Shown here: positions 25,276-35,730 of the stretch, piece after piece
Numbering within the stretch: the stretch's first letter is position 1
Layout of the letters: the number at the start of each line of letters is the position of its first letter
Assembly: GCF_002752675.1 (NCBI RefSeq)
Contig: NZ_CP024608.1
Coordinates: 5,580,001-5,644,000 of the forward strand
DNA length: 64,000 bases
Origin: Massilia violaceinigra
GTDB lineage: Bacteria > Pseudomonadota > Gammaproteobacteria > Burkholderiales > Burkholderiaceae_D
Reading direction: 5' to 3'
Translations under genes and position numbers: made by a program
Notes under the pieces: generated by a model
The model's database searches: none
Told to the model about the DNA's origin: nothing
Seen by the model: the letters and a program-made list of their open reading frames with translations, nothing else

Positions 25276-28200
25276 TCACAAATTTTTGGAGCACGAATCT
25301 CCAAATCCGCCTCCGCCCGGCGTTTCGATCACGAACAGGTCGCCTGCCGCCATTTCGGTTTTGCCGATATGCGCGAGCAGCTCGACGCTGCCGTCGGCCC
25401 GCACTACGCTGTTCACTCCGCATGCGCCCGGACTGCCGCCAGCCATGCCGAACGGCGCATGGATGCGGTTATTCGACAGGATGGCCGCCGTCATCGGTTC
25501 CAGGAAGCGCACCTTGCGCACCCCGCCGTTACCGCCGTGCCAGCGCCCTGCCCCGCCCGAGCCGGGCCGAATTTCGTAGCTTTCCAGCCGCACCGGGAAA
25601 CGGAATTCCAGGATTTCCGGGTCGGTCAGGCGCGAATTGGTCATATTGGTCTGGACCACGTCGGTGCCGTTGTAGCCCTCGCCAGCGCCGGAACCACCCG
25701 AAATGGTTTCGTAGTACTGGTATTTGGCGTTCCCGAAGGTGAAGTTGTTCATCGTGCCCTGCGAGGCGGCCATGACACCGAGCGCGCCGTACAGCGTGTT
25801 GGTGATGCAGGTCGACGTTTCCACGTTCCCCGACACCACCGACGCCGGATAGTGCGGATTGAGCATCGAGGCTGGCGGAATGATCACCTTCAGCGGTTTC
25901 AGGCAGCCCGCGTTGAGCGGAATTTCGTCATCCACCAGCGTGCGGAACACGTACAGCACCGCCGCCATGCACACCGCCGATGGCGCGTTGAAGTTATTGG
26001 CCAGCTGCGGCGAGGTGCCGCTGAAGTCGATGGTCGCGCTGCGGGTGGCCTGGTCGACGCGGATGGCGACCTGGATCCGGGCGCCGTTATCGAGGTCGGT
26101 GGTGAAGTCGCCGTCTTTGAGCGCCGTGATCACGCGCCGCACCGCTTCTTCGGCGTTGTCCTGCACGTGGCCCATGTAGGCCTGCACGACGGCCAGCCCG
26201 AAGTGCGCGACCATCTTGCGCAGTTCGTCCACCCCCTTCTGGTTGGCAGCCACCTGCGCGCGCAGGTCGGCCATGTTCTGGTCGGGATTGCGTGCCGGGT
26301 AGCGCGCGCCGCTCAAGAGAGCGCGAGCTTCCGCGTCGCGCAGCATCCCATCGGCGCCGTCGACCAGCTTGAAGTTATCGATCAACACGCCTTCCTGTTC
26401 GATGAACACCGAGTCCGGCGGCATCGACCCTGGCGTGGTGCCGCCGATGTCGGCATGGTGGCCGCGCGAGCCGACATAAAACAGGATCGCGGCGCCCGCC
26501 TCGTCGAACACCGGCGTAATCACTGTTACATCGGGCAGGTGGGTGCCGCCGTGGTACGGGTCGTTGAGCATGAAGACGTCGCCCGGACGCATTTTGCCCG
26601 CGTTTTCGGTCATGACGGTCTTGATCGATTCGCCCATCGAGCCCAGATGGACCGGCATGTGCGGCGCATTGGCGATCAGGTTGCCGGCGGCATCAAAAAT
26701 CGCGCAGCTGAAATCCAGCCGTTCCTTGATGTTGACCGAGTACGCGGTGTTCTGCAGGCGCAGCCCCATTTGTTCGGCAATCGACATGAACAGGTTATTG
26801 AAGATCTCCAGCATCACCGGATCGGCCGTGGTGCCGATGGCGCGCCGTGCGGGCAGCGCTTCGATGCGGGTCAGCACCAGGTGATTGTGCGGCGTGACTT
26901 TCGCCTGCCAGCCCAGTTCCACCACGGTGGTGGCATTGTCCTCGGCGACGATGGCCGGGCCTTTGATCACGTCGCCCGGACGCATGTCGGCCCGCTTGTA
27001 CAAGCCCGTGTTGTGCCACGAGTCGGCGCCGAACATGCGCACCGTCTCGCGCGCCTTGAGCGGCGCCTCGCGCGTTGGCAGCACCGCCAGGTTCTCGGCC
27101 GGCGCGTCCGATGCGCCGATGGCTTCGACCGACACCGCCTCGACCACCATCGCCTTCGACGGCATCAGGAACGAGAAGCGTTTCTTGTAGGCGGCCTCGA
27201 ATTGGTTCTTCATGCGATCGGGATTGTCGAACAGGACGATGATGGCTGAATCGGTGCCCTCGTAGCGCAGGTGAACGCGGCGCACCAGGCGGATGCGCGA
27301 GGCGGCCACGCCCTGGTGCGTGAGTTCGCGGGTCAGGCCTTCACCAAGGCCGTGCAGATAGCCGGCCAGCATATCGGGGGTGGTGTCGGCCAGGCGCAGT
27401 TCGACCGCGCGCTCGCGCATGGAGCGCTGGTCGGCCAGGCCCATGCCGTAGGCCGACAGCACGCCGGCCAGCGAGTGCACGAACACGGTCTTCATGCCGA
27501 GGGCGTCGGCCACGAGGCAGGCGTGCTGGCCGCCGGCGCCACCGAAACTGGTGAGCGCATAGTCGGTCACGTCGTGACCGCGCTGCACCGAGATCTGCTT
27601 GATTGCGTTGGCCATGTTCCCGACCGCGATCTGGATGAAGCCTTCGGCCACCTGTTCCGGTGTGGGCGTTACGCCGGTGGCCGCGCCAATCTTCTGCGCC
27701 AGCGCGAGGAACTGCGCGCGCACGCGTTCCGGGTCGAGCGGCTGGTTGGCATCGGGGCCGAACAGGCGCGGGAAATGCGCGGGCTGGATTTTGCCCAGCA
27801 TGACGTTGCAGTCGGTGACCGCGAGCGGTCCGCCGCGCCGGTAGCTGGCCGGCCCCGGGTTGGCGCCGGCGCTGTCCGGGCCGACGCGATAGCGGCTGCC
27901 GTCGAAATGCAGCAGCGAGCCGCCGCCGGCGGCCACGGTGTGAATGCTCATCATCGGCGCGCGCATGCGCACGCCCGCGACCTGGGTCTCGAACACGCGT
28001 TCGAATTCGCCCGAAAAGTGCGACACGTCGGTCGAGGTGCCGCCCATATCGAAGCCGATGACCTTGTCGAAGCCGGCCAACTGGCTGGCGCGCGCCATGC
28101 CGACGATGCCGCCGGCCGGTCCGGACAAGATACTGTCCTTGCCCTGGAAGGCGCGCGCGTCGGTCAGGCCGCCGTTCGACTGCATGAACTGCAGGTTCAC

Positions 28201-28890
28201 GGTGGGCATCTCGGCGGCCACCTGGTCGACGTAGCGGCGCAGGATCGGCGAGAGGTAGGCATCGACGACGGTGGTATCGCCGCGTGCGACCAGTTTCATC
28301 ATCGGGCTCACTTCGTGCGAGACCGAGACCTGGGTGTAGCCGATGGCGCGGGCGATGCGCACGGCCGCCGCTTCGTGCGCGGTGTAGCGATAGCCGTGCA
28401 TGAAGACGATCGCCAGCGAGCGGGCGCCGTCGTCATAGGCTGTCTGCAGGGCGGCGCGGGTGGCGTCGTCGTCGAGAGGGGTGAGCACGTCGCCGTGGGC
28501 GCCCATGCGTTCATCGATTTCCACCACATGGCTGTATAGCAGTTCCGGCAGCACGATATGACGATCGAACAATTTCGGCCGGTTCTGATACGCTATGCGC
28601 AGCGCGTCGCGAAAGCCACGCGTGATGGCCAGCGCCGTGCGTTCGCCTTTGCGTTCGAGCAGTGCGTTGGTGGCGACGGTGGTGCCCATCTTGACCGCCT
28701 CGATGGCCTCGACCGGTATCGGATCGCCGGGCCGCAGGCCAAGCAGGTGGCGGATGCCGGCGACGGCTGCGTCGCTGTATTGCTCCGGATTCTCGGACAA
28801 CAATTTATGGGTCACCAGGCTGCCGTCGGGCTGACGCGCCACGATGTCGGTAAATGTGCCGCCGCGATCGATCCAGAATTGCCAATCCAT
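25276..28890 (-). CDS. 5-oxoprolinase (hydantoinase A/B fusion)
   Basis: ATP-dependent hydrolysis of 5-oxo-L-proline to glutamate, part of glutathione and pyroglutamate turnover. The 1204-residue chain fuses a hydantoinase A/oxoprolinase part ([19 protein letters not shown] at the start, [38 protein letters not shown] near residue 290) to a hydantoinase B part (from about 690: [55 protein letters not shown] near 1125). The single-chain A+B form of this length is the eukaryote-like oxoprolinase type rather than a split hydantoinase. It is divergent from nnr across a 109-base gap carrying an NtrC-like dyad. Confidence 0.93.
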   Translation of the reverse strand: MDWQFWIDRGGTFTDIVARQPDGSLVTHKLLSENPEQYSDAAVAGIRHLLGLRPGDPIPVEAIEAVKMGTTVATNALLERKGERTALAITRGFRDALRIAYQNRPKLFDRHIVLPELLYSHVVEIDERMGAHGDVLTPLDDDATRAALQTAYDDGARSLAIVFMHGYRYTAHEAAAVRIARAIGYTQVSVSHEVSPMMKLVARGDTTVVDAYLSPILRRYVDQVAAEMPTVNLQFMQSNGGLTDARAFQGKDSILSGPAGGIVGMARASQLAGFDKVIGFDMGGTSTDVSHFSGEFERVFETQVAGVRMRAPMMSIHTVAAGGGSLLHFDGSRYRVGPDSAGANPGPASYRRGGPLAVTDCNVMLGKIQPAHFPRLFGPDANQPLDPERVRAQFLALAQKIGAATGVTPTPEQVAEGFIQIAVGNMANAIKQISVQRGHDVTDYALTSFGGAGGQHACLVADALGMKTVFVHSLAGVLSAYGMGLADQRSMRERAVELRLADTTPDMLAGYLHGLGEGLTRELTHQGVAASRIRLVRRVHLRYEGTDSAIIVLFDNPDRMKNQFEAAYKKRFSFLMPSKAMVVEAVSVEAIGASDAPAENLAVLPTREAPLKARETVRMFGADSWHNTGLYKRADMRPGDVIKGPAIVAEDNATTVVELGWQAKVTPHNHLVLTRIEALPARRAIGTTADPVMLEIFNNLFMSIAEQMGLRLQNTAYSVNIKERLDFSCAIFDAAGNLIANAPHMPVHLGSMGESIKTVMTENAGKMRPGDVFMLNDPYHGGTHLPDVTVITPVFDEAGAAILFYVGSRGHHADIGGTTPGSMPPDSVFIEQEGVLIDNFKLVDGADGMLRDAEARALLSGARYPARNPDQNMADLRAQVAANQKGVDELRKMVAHFGLAVVQAYMGHVQDNAEEAVRRVITALKDGDFTTDLDNGARIQVAIRVDQATRSATIDFSGTSPQLANNFNAPSAVCMAAVLYVFRTLVDDEIPLNAGCLKPLKVIIPPASMLNPHYPASVVSGNVETSTCITNTLYGALGVMAASQGTMNNFTFGNAKYQYYETISGGSGAGEGYNGTDVVQTNMTNSRLTDPEILEFRFPVRLESYEIRPGSGGAGRWHGGNGGVRKVRFLEPMTAAILSNNRIHAPFGMAGGSPGACGVNSVVRADGSVELLAHIGKTEMAAGDLFVIETPGGGGFGDSCSKNL

Positions 28891-28968
28891 GTGCCGTCCT
28901 TAAATGTGTTTGGAATGGCGCATATTGTAGTGCCCAACCCGAAATTTTAGTCGCAGCGTATTGAAATT

Positions 28969-28985
28969 GGCACAATATTGGTGCC
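28969..28985. promoter_or_regulatory. NtrC-box-like palindrome between oxoprolinase and nnr
   Basis: GGCACAATATTGGTGCC contains GCAC-N7-GTGC with an AT centre, close to the classical NtrC site (GCACC-N5-GGTGC). It lies 79 bases upstream of the oxoprolinase start and 15 bases from the nnr start. Control of a glutamate-yielding enzyme by nitrogen status would make sense. No good sigma-54 promoter was found next to it. Confidence 0.35.
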
Positions 28986-28999
28986 TTTGCAACGGAGTT

Positions 29000-30487
29000 A
29001 TGATGAAATCACTGTACAACGTGGCCGAAATCCGCAGTATCGAACACACCATGGCGGCGGCCCTGCCGGCCGGCACGCTGATGCAGCGCGCCGGCGAAGC
29101 GGCCACCAGCGCCGCGCGCGAGATGCTGGCCGGGCGCAAGGTGCTGGTGCTGGCCGGCCCTGGCAACAACGGCGGCGACGCGCTCGAAGTCGCGGCCACC
29201 CTGGCCGGCGCCAACACCGATCTCGATGCCGATGTCACGGTGCTGCATCTTCCCGGCGCGGTGGCGCCCTCGCCCGAAACAGCGCAGGCGCTGGCCCGCG
29301 CGCGCGCCAGCAAGGCGCACTTTGTCGATACCCTGCCGCTCGGGCGCGACTGGGGCCTGATCGTCGATGGCCTGTTCGGCATCGGACTGGCGCGCCCGCT
29401 CGCTGGCGACATGCGCGCGCTGGTCGAGACCATCAATGCACTCGGACGGCCGGTGCTGGCGCTCGATGTACCGAGCGGACTCGATGCCGATACCGGCGCC
29501 GTCATCGGCCCGGACGGCGTTGCGATCCACGCCACGCGCACGATTACCTTCATCGCCGACAAACCCGGCCTTCATACATACGAAGGTCGCGACTACGCCG
29601 GCCAGGTGCAGGTGGCGCCGCTGGGCATCGATCCGGGCCAGCGGCCGCCGGCCGGGGCGCGTCTGAATGAGCCGGCGCTGTTCGCACGCCATCTTGCGCC
29701 GCGCCGGCATAACAGCCATAAGGGCAGCTTCGGCGACGTGGCGGTGGTCGGCGGGGCCAAAGGCATGGCCGGCGCGCCCCTGCTGGCGGCGCGCGGGGCG
29801 CTGTTTTGCGGGGCCGGGCGGGTGTTTGTGGCCGCCATCGACCCGGTGGCGGCGGTCGATTTCGCGCAGCCCGAAATCATGATGCGCGACGCCCAGGAGT
29901 TCGACAGCGGCGACGGCACGCTCGTGATCGGGCCGGGCATGGGCGATTCGGTGACCGCCATGCGGGTGCTGTTCAAGGCGCTCGAAGGCACGGCGCCGCT
30001 GGTGCTCGATGCCGATGCGCTTAACCTGCTCGCGGCCAGTCCGGACTTGCAGGGACGGCTGGCGCAGCGCGCGGCGCCGGCGATCCTGACGCCGCATCCG
30101 CTGGAGGCGGCGCGGCTGCTGGGCGTGACCAGCGGCGTTGTTCAGGGCGACCGGCTGGCCGCGGCGCGCGAACTGGCGTCGCGTTTGAATGCGGTGGTGG
30201 TGCTCAAGGGATCGGGCAGCGTGATTGCGAATGCCACTGGGGCGGCCGTGATCAATCCGACCGGGAACGCGGGATTGGCGACGGCGGGCAGCGGTGACGT
30301 GCTGGCGGGGATCTGCGGCAGTTTGCTGGCGCAAGGGTGGCAGGCGTGGGAGGCGGCGCTGGGCGCGGTGTGGGTGCATGGCGCGGCGGCGGACCGGCTG
30401 GTGGCGCAAGGGAGCGGGCCGATTGGCTTGACCGCGGGGGAATTGCCGGTGGCGGCGCGCGCGGTGTTCAATGCACTGGCGCGTTAA
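29000..30487 (+). CDS. nnr: Bifunctional NAD(P)HX epimerase / ADP-dependent NAD(P)HX dehydratase
   Basis: Repairs hydrated NADH/NADPH. The N-terminal YjeF/NnrE epimerase domain (residues about 1-215) has EIRSIEHTMAAALPAGTLMQ, LAGPGNNGGDALEVA and DVPSGLDADTGAV. The C-terminal NnrD dehydratase (about 225-495) has HNSHKGSFGDVAVVGG, TPHPLEAARLLG and NPTGNAGLATAGSGDVLAG. The start is the ATG ATG at 29000/29003 behind AACGGAG; an upstream ATG at 28961 is within the promoter. It is monocistronic and followed by a large inverted repeat. Confidence 0.96.
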   Translation: MMKSLYNVAEIRSIEHTMAAALPAGTLMQRAGEAATSAAREMLAGRKVLVLAGPGNNGGDALEVAATLAGANTDLDADVTVLHLPGAVAPSPETAQALARARASKAHFVDTLPLGRDWGLIVDGLFGIGLARPLAGDMRALVETINALGRPVLALDVPSGLDADTGAVIGPDGVAIHATRTITFIADKPGLHTYEGRDYAGQVQVAPLGIDPGQRPPAGARLNEPALFARHLAPRRHNSHKGSFGDVAVVGGAKGMAGAPLLAARGALFCGAGRVFVAAIDPVAAVDFAQPEIMMRDAQEFDSGDGTLVIGPGMGDSVTAMRVLFKALEGTAPLVLDADALNLLAASPDLQGRLAQRAAPAILTPHPLEAARLLGVTSGVVQGDRLAAARELASRLNAVVVLKGSGSVIANATGAAVINPTGNAGLATAGSGDVLAGICGSLLAQGWQAWEAALGAVWVHGAAADRLVAQGSGPIGLTAGELPVAARAVFNALAR

Positions 30488-30527
30488 AACGGCGTTCCGC
30501 CACTAACCCGTCGTTCCGCCACTAACC

Positions 30528-30616
30528 CGTCGTTCCCGCGAAGGCGGGAACCCAAGTCCCTACCGAAGTCTTTGGCGGCTTATCGAACTTGGGTTCCCGC
30601 CTTCGCGGGAACGACG
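30528..30616. repeat. Long inverted repeat (REP/BIME-like) after nnr
   Basis: A 30-base arm at 30528-30557 (containing CGTCGTTCCCGCGAAGGCGG) is repeated in inverse orientation at 30587-30616 around a 29-base spacer. The same arms recur at 47740-47838. Each arm contains its own GCGAAGGC-centred small dyad. Two CCGCCACTAACCCGTCGTTC-type direct repeats precede it at 30495-30530. Placement between two convergent genes (nnr and ybbA) is typical of REP-like elements. Confidence 0.85.
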
Positions 30617-30668
30617 GAGCTAAGCGCAGCGATGGCGTTAAATGCAGCGACGGCGTTAAGCGATGCGA

Positions 30669-31374
<706 letters not shown>

Positions 31375-31385
<11 letters not shown>

Positions 31386-32013
31386 GCTTGTTTATCTCAA
31401 AAAATGGTCTGTTTGCGGGCTGCTGATGCTGGCCGCCTCGGCGAGCGCCTATTCTGCACCAAAAACCGTGCTTGTGCTGGGCGATAGCCTGTCCGCCGAG
31501 TATGGCCTGAGCCGCGGCGCCGGCTGGGTCGCGCTGCTGGAGCAGAAACTCAAGGCCGAAAAAATCGACGCCGCCGTCGTCAACGCCAGCATCAGCGGCG
31601 AAACCACCAGCGGCGGCCGCGCGCGCCTGCCTGCCCTGCTGACCCAGCACAAACCCGACATCGTGGTCATCGAACTGGGCGCCAACGACGGCCTGCGCGG
31701 CCTGCCGGTGCCGGCCGCCGAAACCAATATGCGCACCATGATCGAACTGGCGCAAAAGAACAAGGCGCGCGTGCTGCTGGTCGGCATGCGCATTCCGCCC
31801 AACTACGGGCGCGATTACACCGAGCGCTTCTTCGGTATGTACAAGTCGCTGTCGACCCAGTACAAGGCGCCGCTGGTGCCGTTCATGCTCGACGGGGTGG
31901 CCGACAAGCCCGCGCTGTTCCAGCCCGACCGCCTGCATCCGAACGCCCAGGCCCATCCGGTCATCCTGGCGAACATCTGGCCGCATTTCCTCGCACTGGT
32001 GAAATCCCGATGA
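31375..32013 (+). CDS. tesA: Periplasmic arylesterase / thioesterase I (TesA, SGNH hydrolase)
   Basis: Multifunctional periplasmic esterase (acyl-CoA thioesterase I / lysophospholipase L1 type), 212 residues. Signal peptide (WSVCGLLMLAASASAYSA), block I VLVLGDSLSAEYGL with nucleophile Ser, Gly in SISGETTSGG, Asn in ELGANDGLRG, and the catalytic Asp/His in QPDRLHPNAQAH. Two starts are possible: ATG 31375 behind GGAAGAG, or ATG 31384 behind AGGA. Both lie inside or against the opposing ybbA start. Its stop overlaps the mnmH start by four bases. Confidence 0.94.
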
Positions 32014-33065
32014 AATATCCCGCCCTGGAAAATTTCGCCTCGCTGCTGCCGCAGCTCGACCAGTTCGACTGCATCATCGACGCGCGCAGCGAGTCCGAGT
32101 TCGCTCTCGACCATCTTCCCGGCGCCATCAACTGCCCGGTGCTGAGCGACCCGGAGCGCGTGCGGGTGGGCACCATGTACAAGCAGATCAACGCCTTCGA
32201 GGCCAAGAAGGTCGGCGCGACGCTGGTAGCCAAGAACATCGCGCGCCATATCGAAACGCTGTGGCTGGACAAGCCCAAGGAATGGCGGCCGCTGGTGTAT
32301 TGCTGGCGCGGCGGCAACCGCAGCGGCTCGATGGCGCTGATCCTGGCCAAGATCGGCTGGCCGTCGGTGCAACTCGACGGCGGCTACAAGGCGTACCGCG
32401 CGCATGTCAGCGCGGCGCTGCTGGAAACGCCCGTGCCGGAATTCAAGGTTATCTGCGGCACCACGGGCAGCGGCAAGAGCCGCCTGCTGCAGGTGCTCGA
32501 CTCGATCGGCGCGCAGGTGCTGGACCTGGAACAGCTGGCCGCGCACCGCGGGTCGGTACTGGGCAATCTGCCGAGCAAACCGCAGCCATCGCAAAAGATG
32601 TTCGAAACCCTGATCTGGGAAAAACTGCGCCGCTTCGATCCGGCCCGGCCCGTGTTCGTGGAATCGGAAAGCAAGAAGGTCGGCCAGTTGCGCGTGCCCG
32701 ATGCGTTGATGAACAAGATGCGGCAATCGTCCTGCGTGTCGTTGATGCTGTCGCGGCCGAACCGGGTACGCCTGCTGATGGAAGACTATCAGCATTTCAC
32801 CGAGAGTCCGGACACGCTCAATACGCAGCTCGACTGCCTGACGCTGCTGCACGGACGCGACAAGATCGACAGCTGGCATGCGCTGGCCAGTGGCGGGCAG
32901 ATGCCGGTACTTGTGGACGAATTGCTGGCCGCGCATTACGATCCGGCTTACCTGCGCTCGATCGACCGCAATTTCATCCAGGTCGGCAAGGCCGAGGTGG
33001 TACAGCTGGACGATATCGGCGAGGCGGATTTCCTGGCCGCGGCGCACCGCTTGCACGCCGCGTGA
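32010..33065 (+). CDS. mnmH: tRNA 2-selenouridine synthase
   Basis: Converts 2-thiouridine to 2-selenouridine at the wobble position of certain tRNAs through a geranylated intermediate. The 351-residue protein has an N-terminal rhodanese domain (IIDARSESEFALDHLPGAIN, and VYCWRGGNRSGSMALIL with the active Cys) and a C-terminal P-loop domain (ICGTTGSGKSRLLQVLD). It overlaps tesA by four bases (ATGA). Its activity needs selenophosphate from SelD, which is not in this window. Confidence 0.95.
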   Translation: MKYPALENFASLLPQLDQFDCIIDARSESEFALDHLPGAINCPVLSDPERVRVGTMYKQINAFEAKKVGATLVAKNIARHIETLWLDKPKEWRPLVYCWRGGNRSGSMALILAKIGWPSVQLDGGYKAYRAHVSAALLETPVPEFKVICGTTGSGKSRLLQVLDSIGAQVLDLEQLAAHRGSVLGNLPSKPQPSQKMFETLIWEKLRRFDPARPVFVESESKKVGQLRVPDALMNKMRQSSCVSLMLSRPNRVRLLMEDYQHFTESPDTLNTQLDCLTLLHGRDKIDSWHALASGGQMPVLVDELLAAHYDPAYLRSIDRNFIQVGKAEVVQLDDIGEADFLAAAHRLHAA

Positions 33066-33088
33066 ACAATCTTTGACAACTGGACCGC

Positions 33089-34384
33089 ATGAGCACACCG
33101 CGTAACCTGAGCAGCACGCCTGCCGAAATGGAATCCCATGTCAGCGACGCCGACACCAGCGTCGCTTTTCCCCTGCGCCGCTATGCGGAAGAGCCTGAAA
33201 ATTCGTTCAATCAGTACGAACTGCTGACCATTCCCCGCTATCAGCAAAAATGTCTGCTGCACCGCTTCGGGCGCGGCGACTCGCTCGACAGCATCCGCGC
33301 CTGGTTCCTGGATGACATGCTGCCTACCTTGCGCAGCACGCAGGAGGCGAGCAAGAAGCTGTTCCCGGAGCACGACGTGCTGATTGATTCAGGGGAACCT
33401 TGGTCCTTGCTGTGGCTGTTTGCCTTCGTCTGCTTCGACGACAACGGCACGGAACTGGCGCGTGCAGACACCTGGTTCACGCTCGAGGACGGCCCGGTCT
33501 TGTTCGACATGATGCTCAAGGCATTTGTTCCATCGACGTCGTACGCCGAAGAATACGATCCAACGTTCTCGGAGCCGAAAGACGAAGCGGTCATCGACGC
33601 ACTGCTGCTGGACGAACCCGCACGCACGCGTGCATTGGAAGCATGCATGCGCCAGTGGCCGAAACTGATGAAGCCATCCGGCTACCGTGAAGCGCCGGCC
33701 GCAGGCAAGCATATCTTCCTGCATTTCCCCTTCGAGATTGCGCTGGCGGTGTGTGCCTACGATATCGACGACAGCACCTTTCGCGACCTCCCCTACTATC
33801 CGCGCGAGCTGGTCGATTATTACCGTGAACACGTGCGCGGCAAGCGCGATGCGTGGCGCGCCACGGGTGTGGGCGCGGGACCGGAAATTCCTCCCTCGCC
33901 GCACCTGCAGCCGAAAAAAGTCTACACCCTCAAGCCTGCCGAGGCGTACGTACGCTGGCTGGAACTGGCCTGCAATGAGCAGGCCGATATCATCACAAAG
34001 GCGCACAAGGGGCTGAAAAAGCGCAAGAGCATGCCGGCGCTGTGCAGTGCGATGGAGGTGCTGGCCGGGCTCGGTTACGGCGCGCAGGCGGACTTGAAGG
34101 ACGATGAGTCGCTGGCCGCCTACGTGGTGGACATGTGCGCCGCGCGCGGCTTGCCCGCATTCACGCCACCGCCACCGCCACCGGAGGGCCCTGCCCGGAT
34201 CAGCAAGATTCTGTCGGCGCTGCAGTCATGGGCGGCCGGGCAAGGCCAGCAGTTGTTCGTCCTCAACGACGACGATGACGACAACTGGAACGCGCTCCTG
34301 GTGCGGGCCGATGCGAAGGATGAATTTGCGCTGCTGTGCGAACAGTTATCGCTTGAGGTGCTTGACGAGGATGGCTGGAGTTGA
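33089..34384 (+). CDS. Hypothetical 431-residue protein resembling PoNi-type (DUF1910/DUF1911) immunity proteins
   Basis: No signal or membrane segment. The N-terminal part (SFNQYELLTIPRYQQKCLLH, FGRGDSLDSIRAWFLDDMLP) and the segment ALAVCAYDIDDSTFRDLPYY-PRELVDYYR near residue 230 resemble DUF1910/DUF1911 proteins. Those occur as immunity partners of PoNe nuclease toxins. That resemblance is from memory and moderate. The C-terminal 160 residues contain a polyproline run (PPPPPPEG) and an acidic run (NDDDDDNWN) and are longer than a minimal immunity protein. No PoNe toxin or T6SS gene lies nearby. It starts 23 bases after mnmH. Confidence 0.5.
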   Translation: MSTPRNLSSTPAEMESHVSDADTSVAFPLRRYAEEPENSFNQYELLTIPRYQQKCLLHRFGRGDSLDSIRAWFLDDMLPTLRSTQEASKKLFPEHDVLIDSGEPWSLLWLFAFVCFDDNGTELARADTWFTLEDGPVLFDMMLKAFVPSTSYAEEYDPTFSEPKDEAVIDALLLDEPARTRALEACMRQWPKLMKPSGYREAPAAGKHIFLHFPFEIALAVCAYDIDDSTFRDLPYYPRELVDYYREHVRGKRDAWRATGVGAGPEIPPSPHLQPKKVYTLKPAEAYVRWLELACNEQADIITKAHKGLKKRKSMPALCSAMEVLAGLGYGAQADLKDDESLAAYVVDMCAARGLPAFTPPPPPPEGPARISKILSALQSWAAGQGQQLFVLNDDDDDNWNALLVRADAKDEFALLCEQLSLEVLDEDGWS

Positions 34385-34405
34385 GACTTCGTCAGCCCCT
34401 TTTAT

Positions 34406-35155
34406 TCAGGAAATGAGATGCCGGAATGTCGGTTCGATGTTTTTTGAATGCAGGAAGCGCACGATATCTTCCAGCGTGGCGTCGCGCAGCAGCAAGCCAT
34501 CGGCGCTCGGAGCAGGCTCGCGCGGCGGCACGCTGACGCTCACGGTGACGGGCGCGCCATGCGCCTGGTCGAGGACGTCGAGAGCATGCTGGAACTGTTT
34601 AGCGCTGATGCGCTCCACGCGCTCGAGCAGCGCTGCCTGGCCTGCCAGCGGCGGCGGCATTTCCAGTCCGGACTCGTCGACAAAGGAAGCGCCCAGGCCC
34701 GGATCGATGAATGCGGCCCATTTGCCGCTGTGCGGGTCGAGGCAAGGGGGCAATTCCACCGGGGCGCTGGCTGCGTCCGGAAGCACGTCCATGTCTGGCG
34801 TGTAGGCCTTACGGATCATTTCCAGAAACGTTTGCACCTGGACGACCGGGGTGGGCGTGTCCAGCGACATCCACAGGTAGTAGCCATTGGCACCGGAAAT
34901 ACTAACCGCCGGCGCGGGAAAGCCTAACTCGGCCTGCAAGGCGTTGGCCAGCGTGCACAGGCGGGTCCAGTGCTGCGCTTCTTCGGCACCGGACGTTTTT
35001 CGGAAGGCAATGACGATGGCACGCGTGTGGCTGGTATCGTCCGCCAGATCGATCGCAAGGGAGGATTGGCCCAACCGGCGCTGCGCCAGCGTTTCTGGTG
35101 ACAAGCCACCTTCGGGCAGGTATAACCTCGTCAATTCCGACATCAATTTCTGCAT
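34406..35155 (-). CDS. Hypothetical 249-residue protein with a primase-like SGxNGYxLWxSLD segment
   Basis: ATG 35155 follows AAGGAAACAG. The central segment LGFPAPAVSISGANGYYLWM-SLDTPTPVVQ followed by TFLEMIRKAY resembles the SG-NGYHL-W region of archaeo-eukaryotic primase-like domains. The rest (LYLPEGGLSPETLAQRRLGQ, LLLRDATLEDIVRFLHSKNI) is not recognised. No membrane segment. It is convergent with the PoNi-like gene (22-base gap). The primase link is only a motif resemblance. Confidence 0.5.
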   Translation of the reverse strand: MQKLMSELTRLYLPEGGLSPETLAQRRLGQSSLAIDLADDTSHTRAIVIAFRKTSGAEEAQHWTRLCTLANALQAELGFPAPAVSISGANGYYLWMSLDTPTPVVQVQTFLEMIRKAYTPDMDVLPDAASAPVELPPCLDPHSGKWAAFIDPGLGASFVDESGLEMPPPLAGQAALLERVERISAKQFQHALDVLDQAHGAPVTVSVSVPPREPAPSADGLLLRDATLEDIVRFLHSKNIEPTFRHLIS

Positions 35156-35190
35156 CTGTTTCCTTGAATCGGACTGCGTCAGCCTGCTGC

Positions 35191-35619
35191 TTAGGCTCGT
35201 CCTTTCGCGTATTTTGCCACAGGACGCCTCGCTGTCGGAGGCCTGCTGAGAAACTCGGCTTCAAGACCTGGGCAACGGGTCTGCGTGCATTTGTACCATG
35301 CGTTATCGTTGAACGAGCACGCGCCGTTCAGATTGTCTTCCACAAAATGACAATCGACGAACTCGCACTCGACGAACTTGCATCCTCCAAAGCTGGTGCC
35401 GCGAAATGTGCAGTTCGTGAATTTTACGTTGACGAACAGCGCGCAATTAAACAGGCCCCAGTACCAGCTGCAGTGCTCTATTGTGCAGCCGATAAACACG
35501 GAATCAACAGAACCGCCCTCGGTATCCATTGCGTTAAATTCGCAGTGCCGATAAATATGATCGATCCACCCGGCCGGTTTTCGCAAGGATGCTGCAAATC
35601 GTTCGCCCTCAAATAACAC
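35191..35619 (-). CDS. Pentapeptide-repeat protein
   Basis: 142 residues with a right-handed beta-helix repeat core: CEFNAMDTEGGSVDSVFIGC, ALFVNVKFTNCTFRGTSFGG, CKFVECEFVDCHFVEDNLNG, with Phe/Leu at the central position every five residues. The start is a GTG at 35619. The Arg-rich tail (RPPTARRPVAKYAKGRA) is atypical. Some pentapeptide proteins protect gyrase or are effectors, but the repeat alone does not give a function. It lies upstream of the primase-like gene on the same strand (35-base gap) and could share its transcript. Confidence 0.8.
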   Translation of the reverse strand: MLFEGERFAASLRKPAGWIDHIYRHCEFNAMDTEGGSVDSVFIGCTIEHCSWYWGLFNCALFVNVKFTNCTFRGTSFGGCKFVECEFVDCHFVEDNLNGACSFNDNAWYKCTQTRCPGLEAEFLSRPPTARRPVAKYAKGRA

Positions 35620-35730
35620 GTAATGCGCTACAAATTAATCGGTTATGCTGCATGTTGATTACACGCCCCCTCGGAAACGCCTTGAATTTACCCAATTGCC
35701 CCCCTGCTGCCCCCGTTCCTTTATGAACAA

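Noticed and set aside
25369..27249. A 626-codon plus-strand ORF across the 5-oxoprolinase
   Set aside because: Antisense shadow with His/Arg/Val-rich composition; the minus frame is a full oxoprolinase.
28968..28984. TGGCAC at the NtrC-like box considered as a sigma-54 promoter
   Set aside because: The -12 element at correct spacing reads TGGTG instead of TTGC(A/T), so the match is poor.
28961..28999. Upstream ATG giving a 13-residue extension of nnr
   Set aside because: It overlaps the palindrome and AT-rich promoter, has no ribosome binding site, and family similarity starts at MKSLYNVAEIRSIE.
30528..30616. Considered as a CRISPR or as IS ends
   Set aside because: Only one inverted pair per locus, no regular direct repeats with spacers, and no coding capacity in the 29-base interior.
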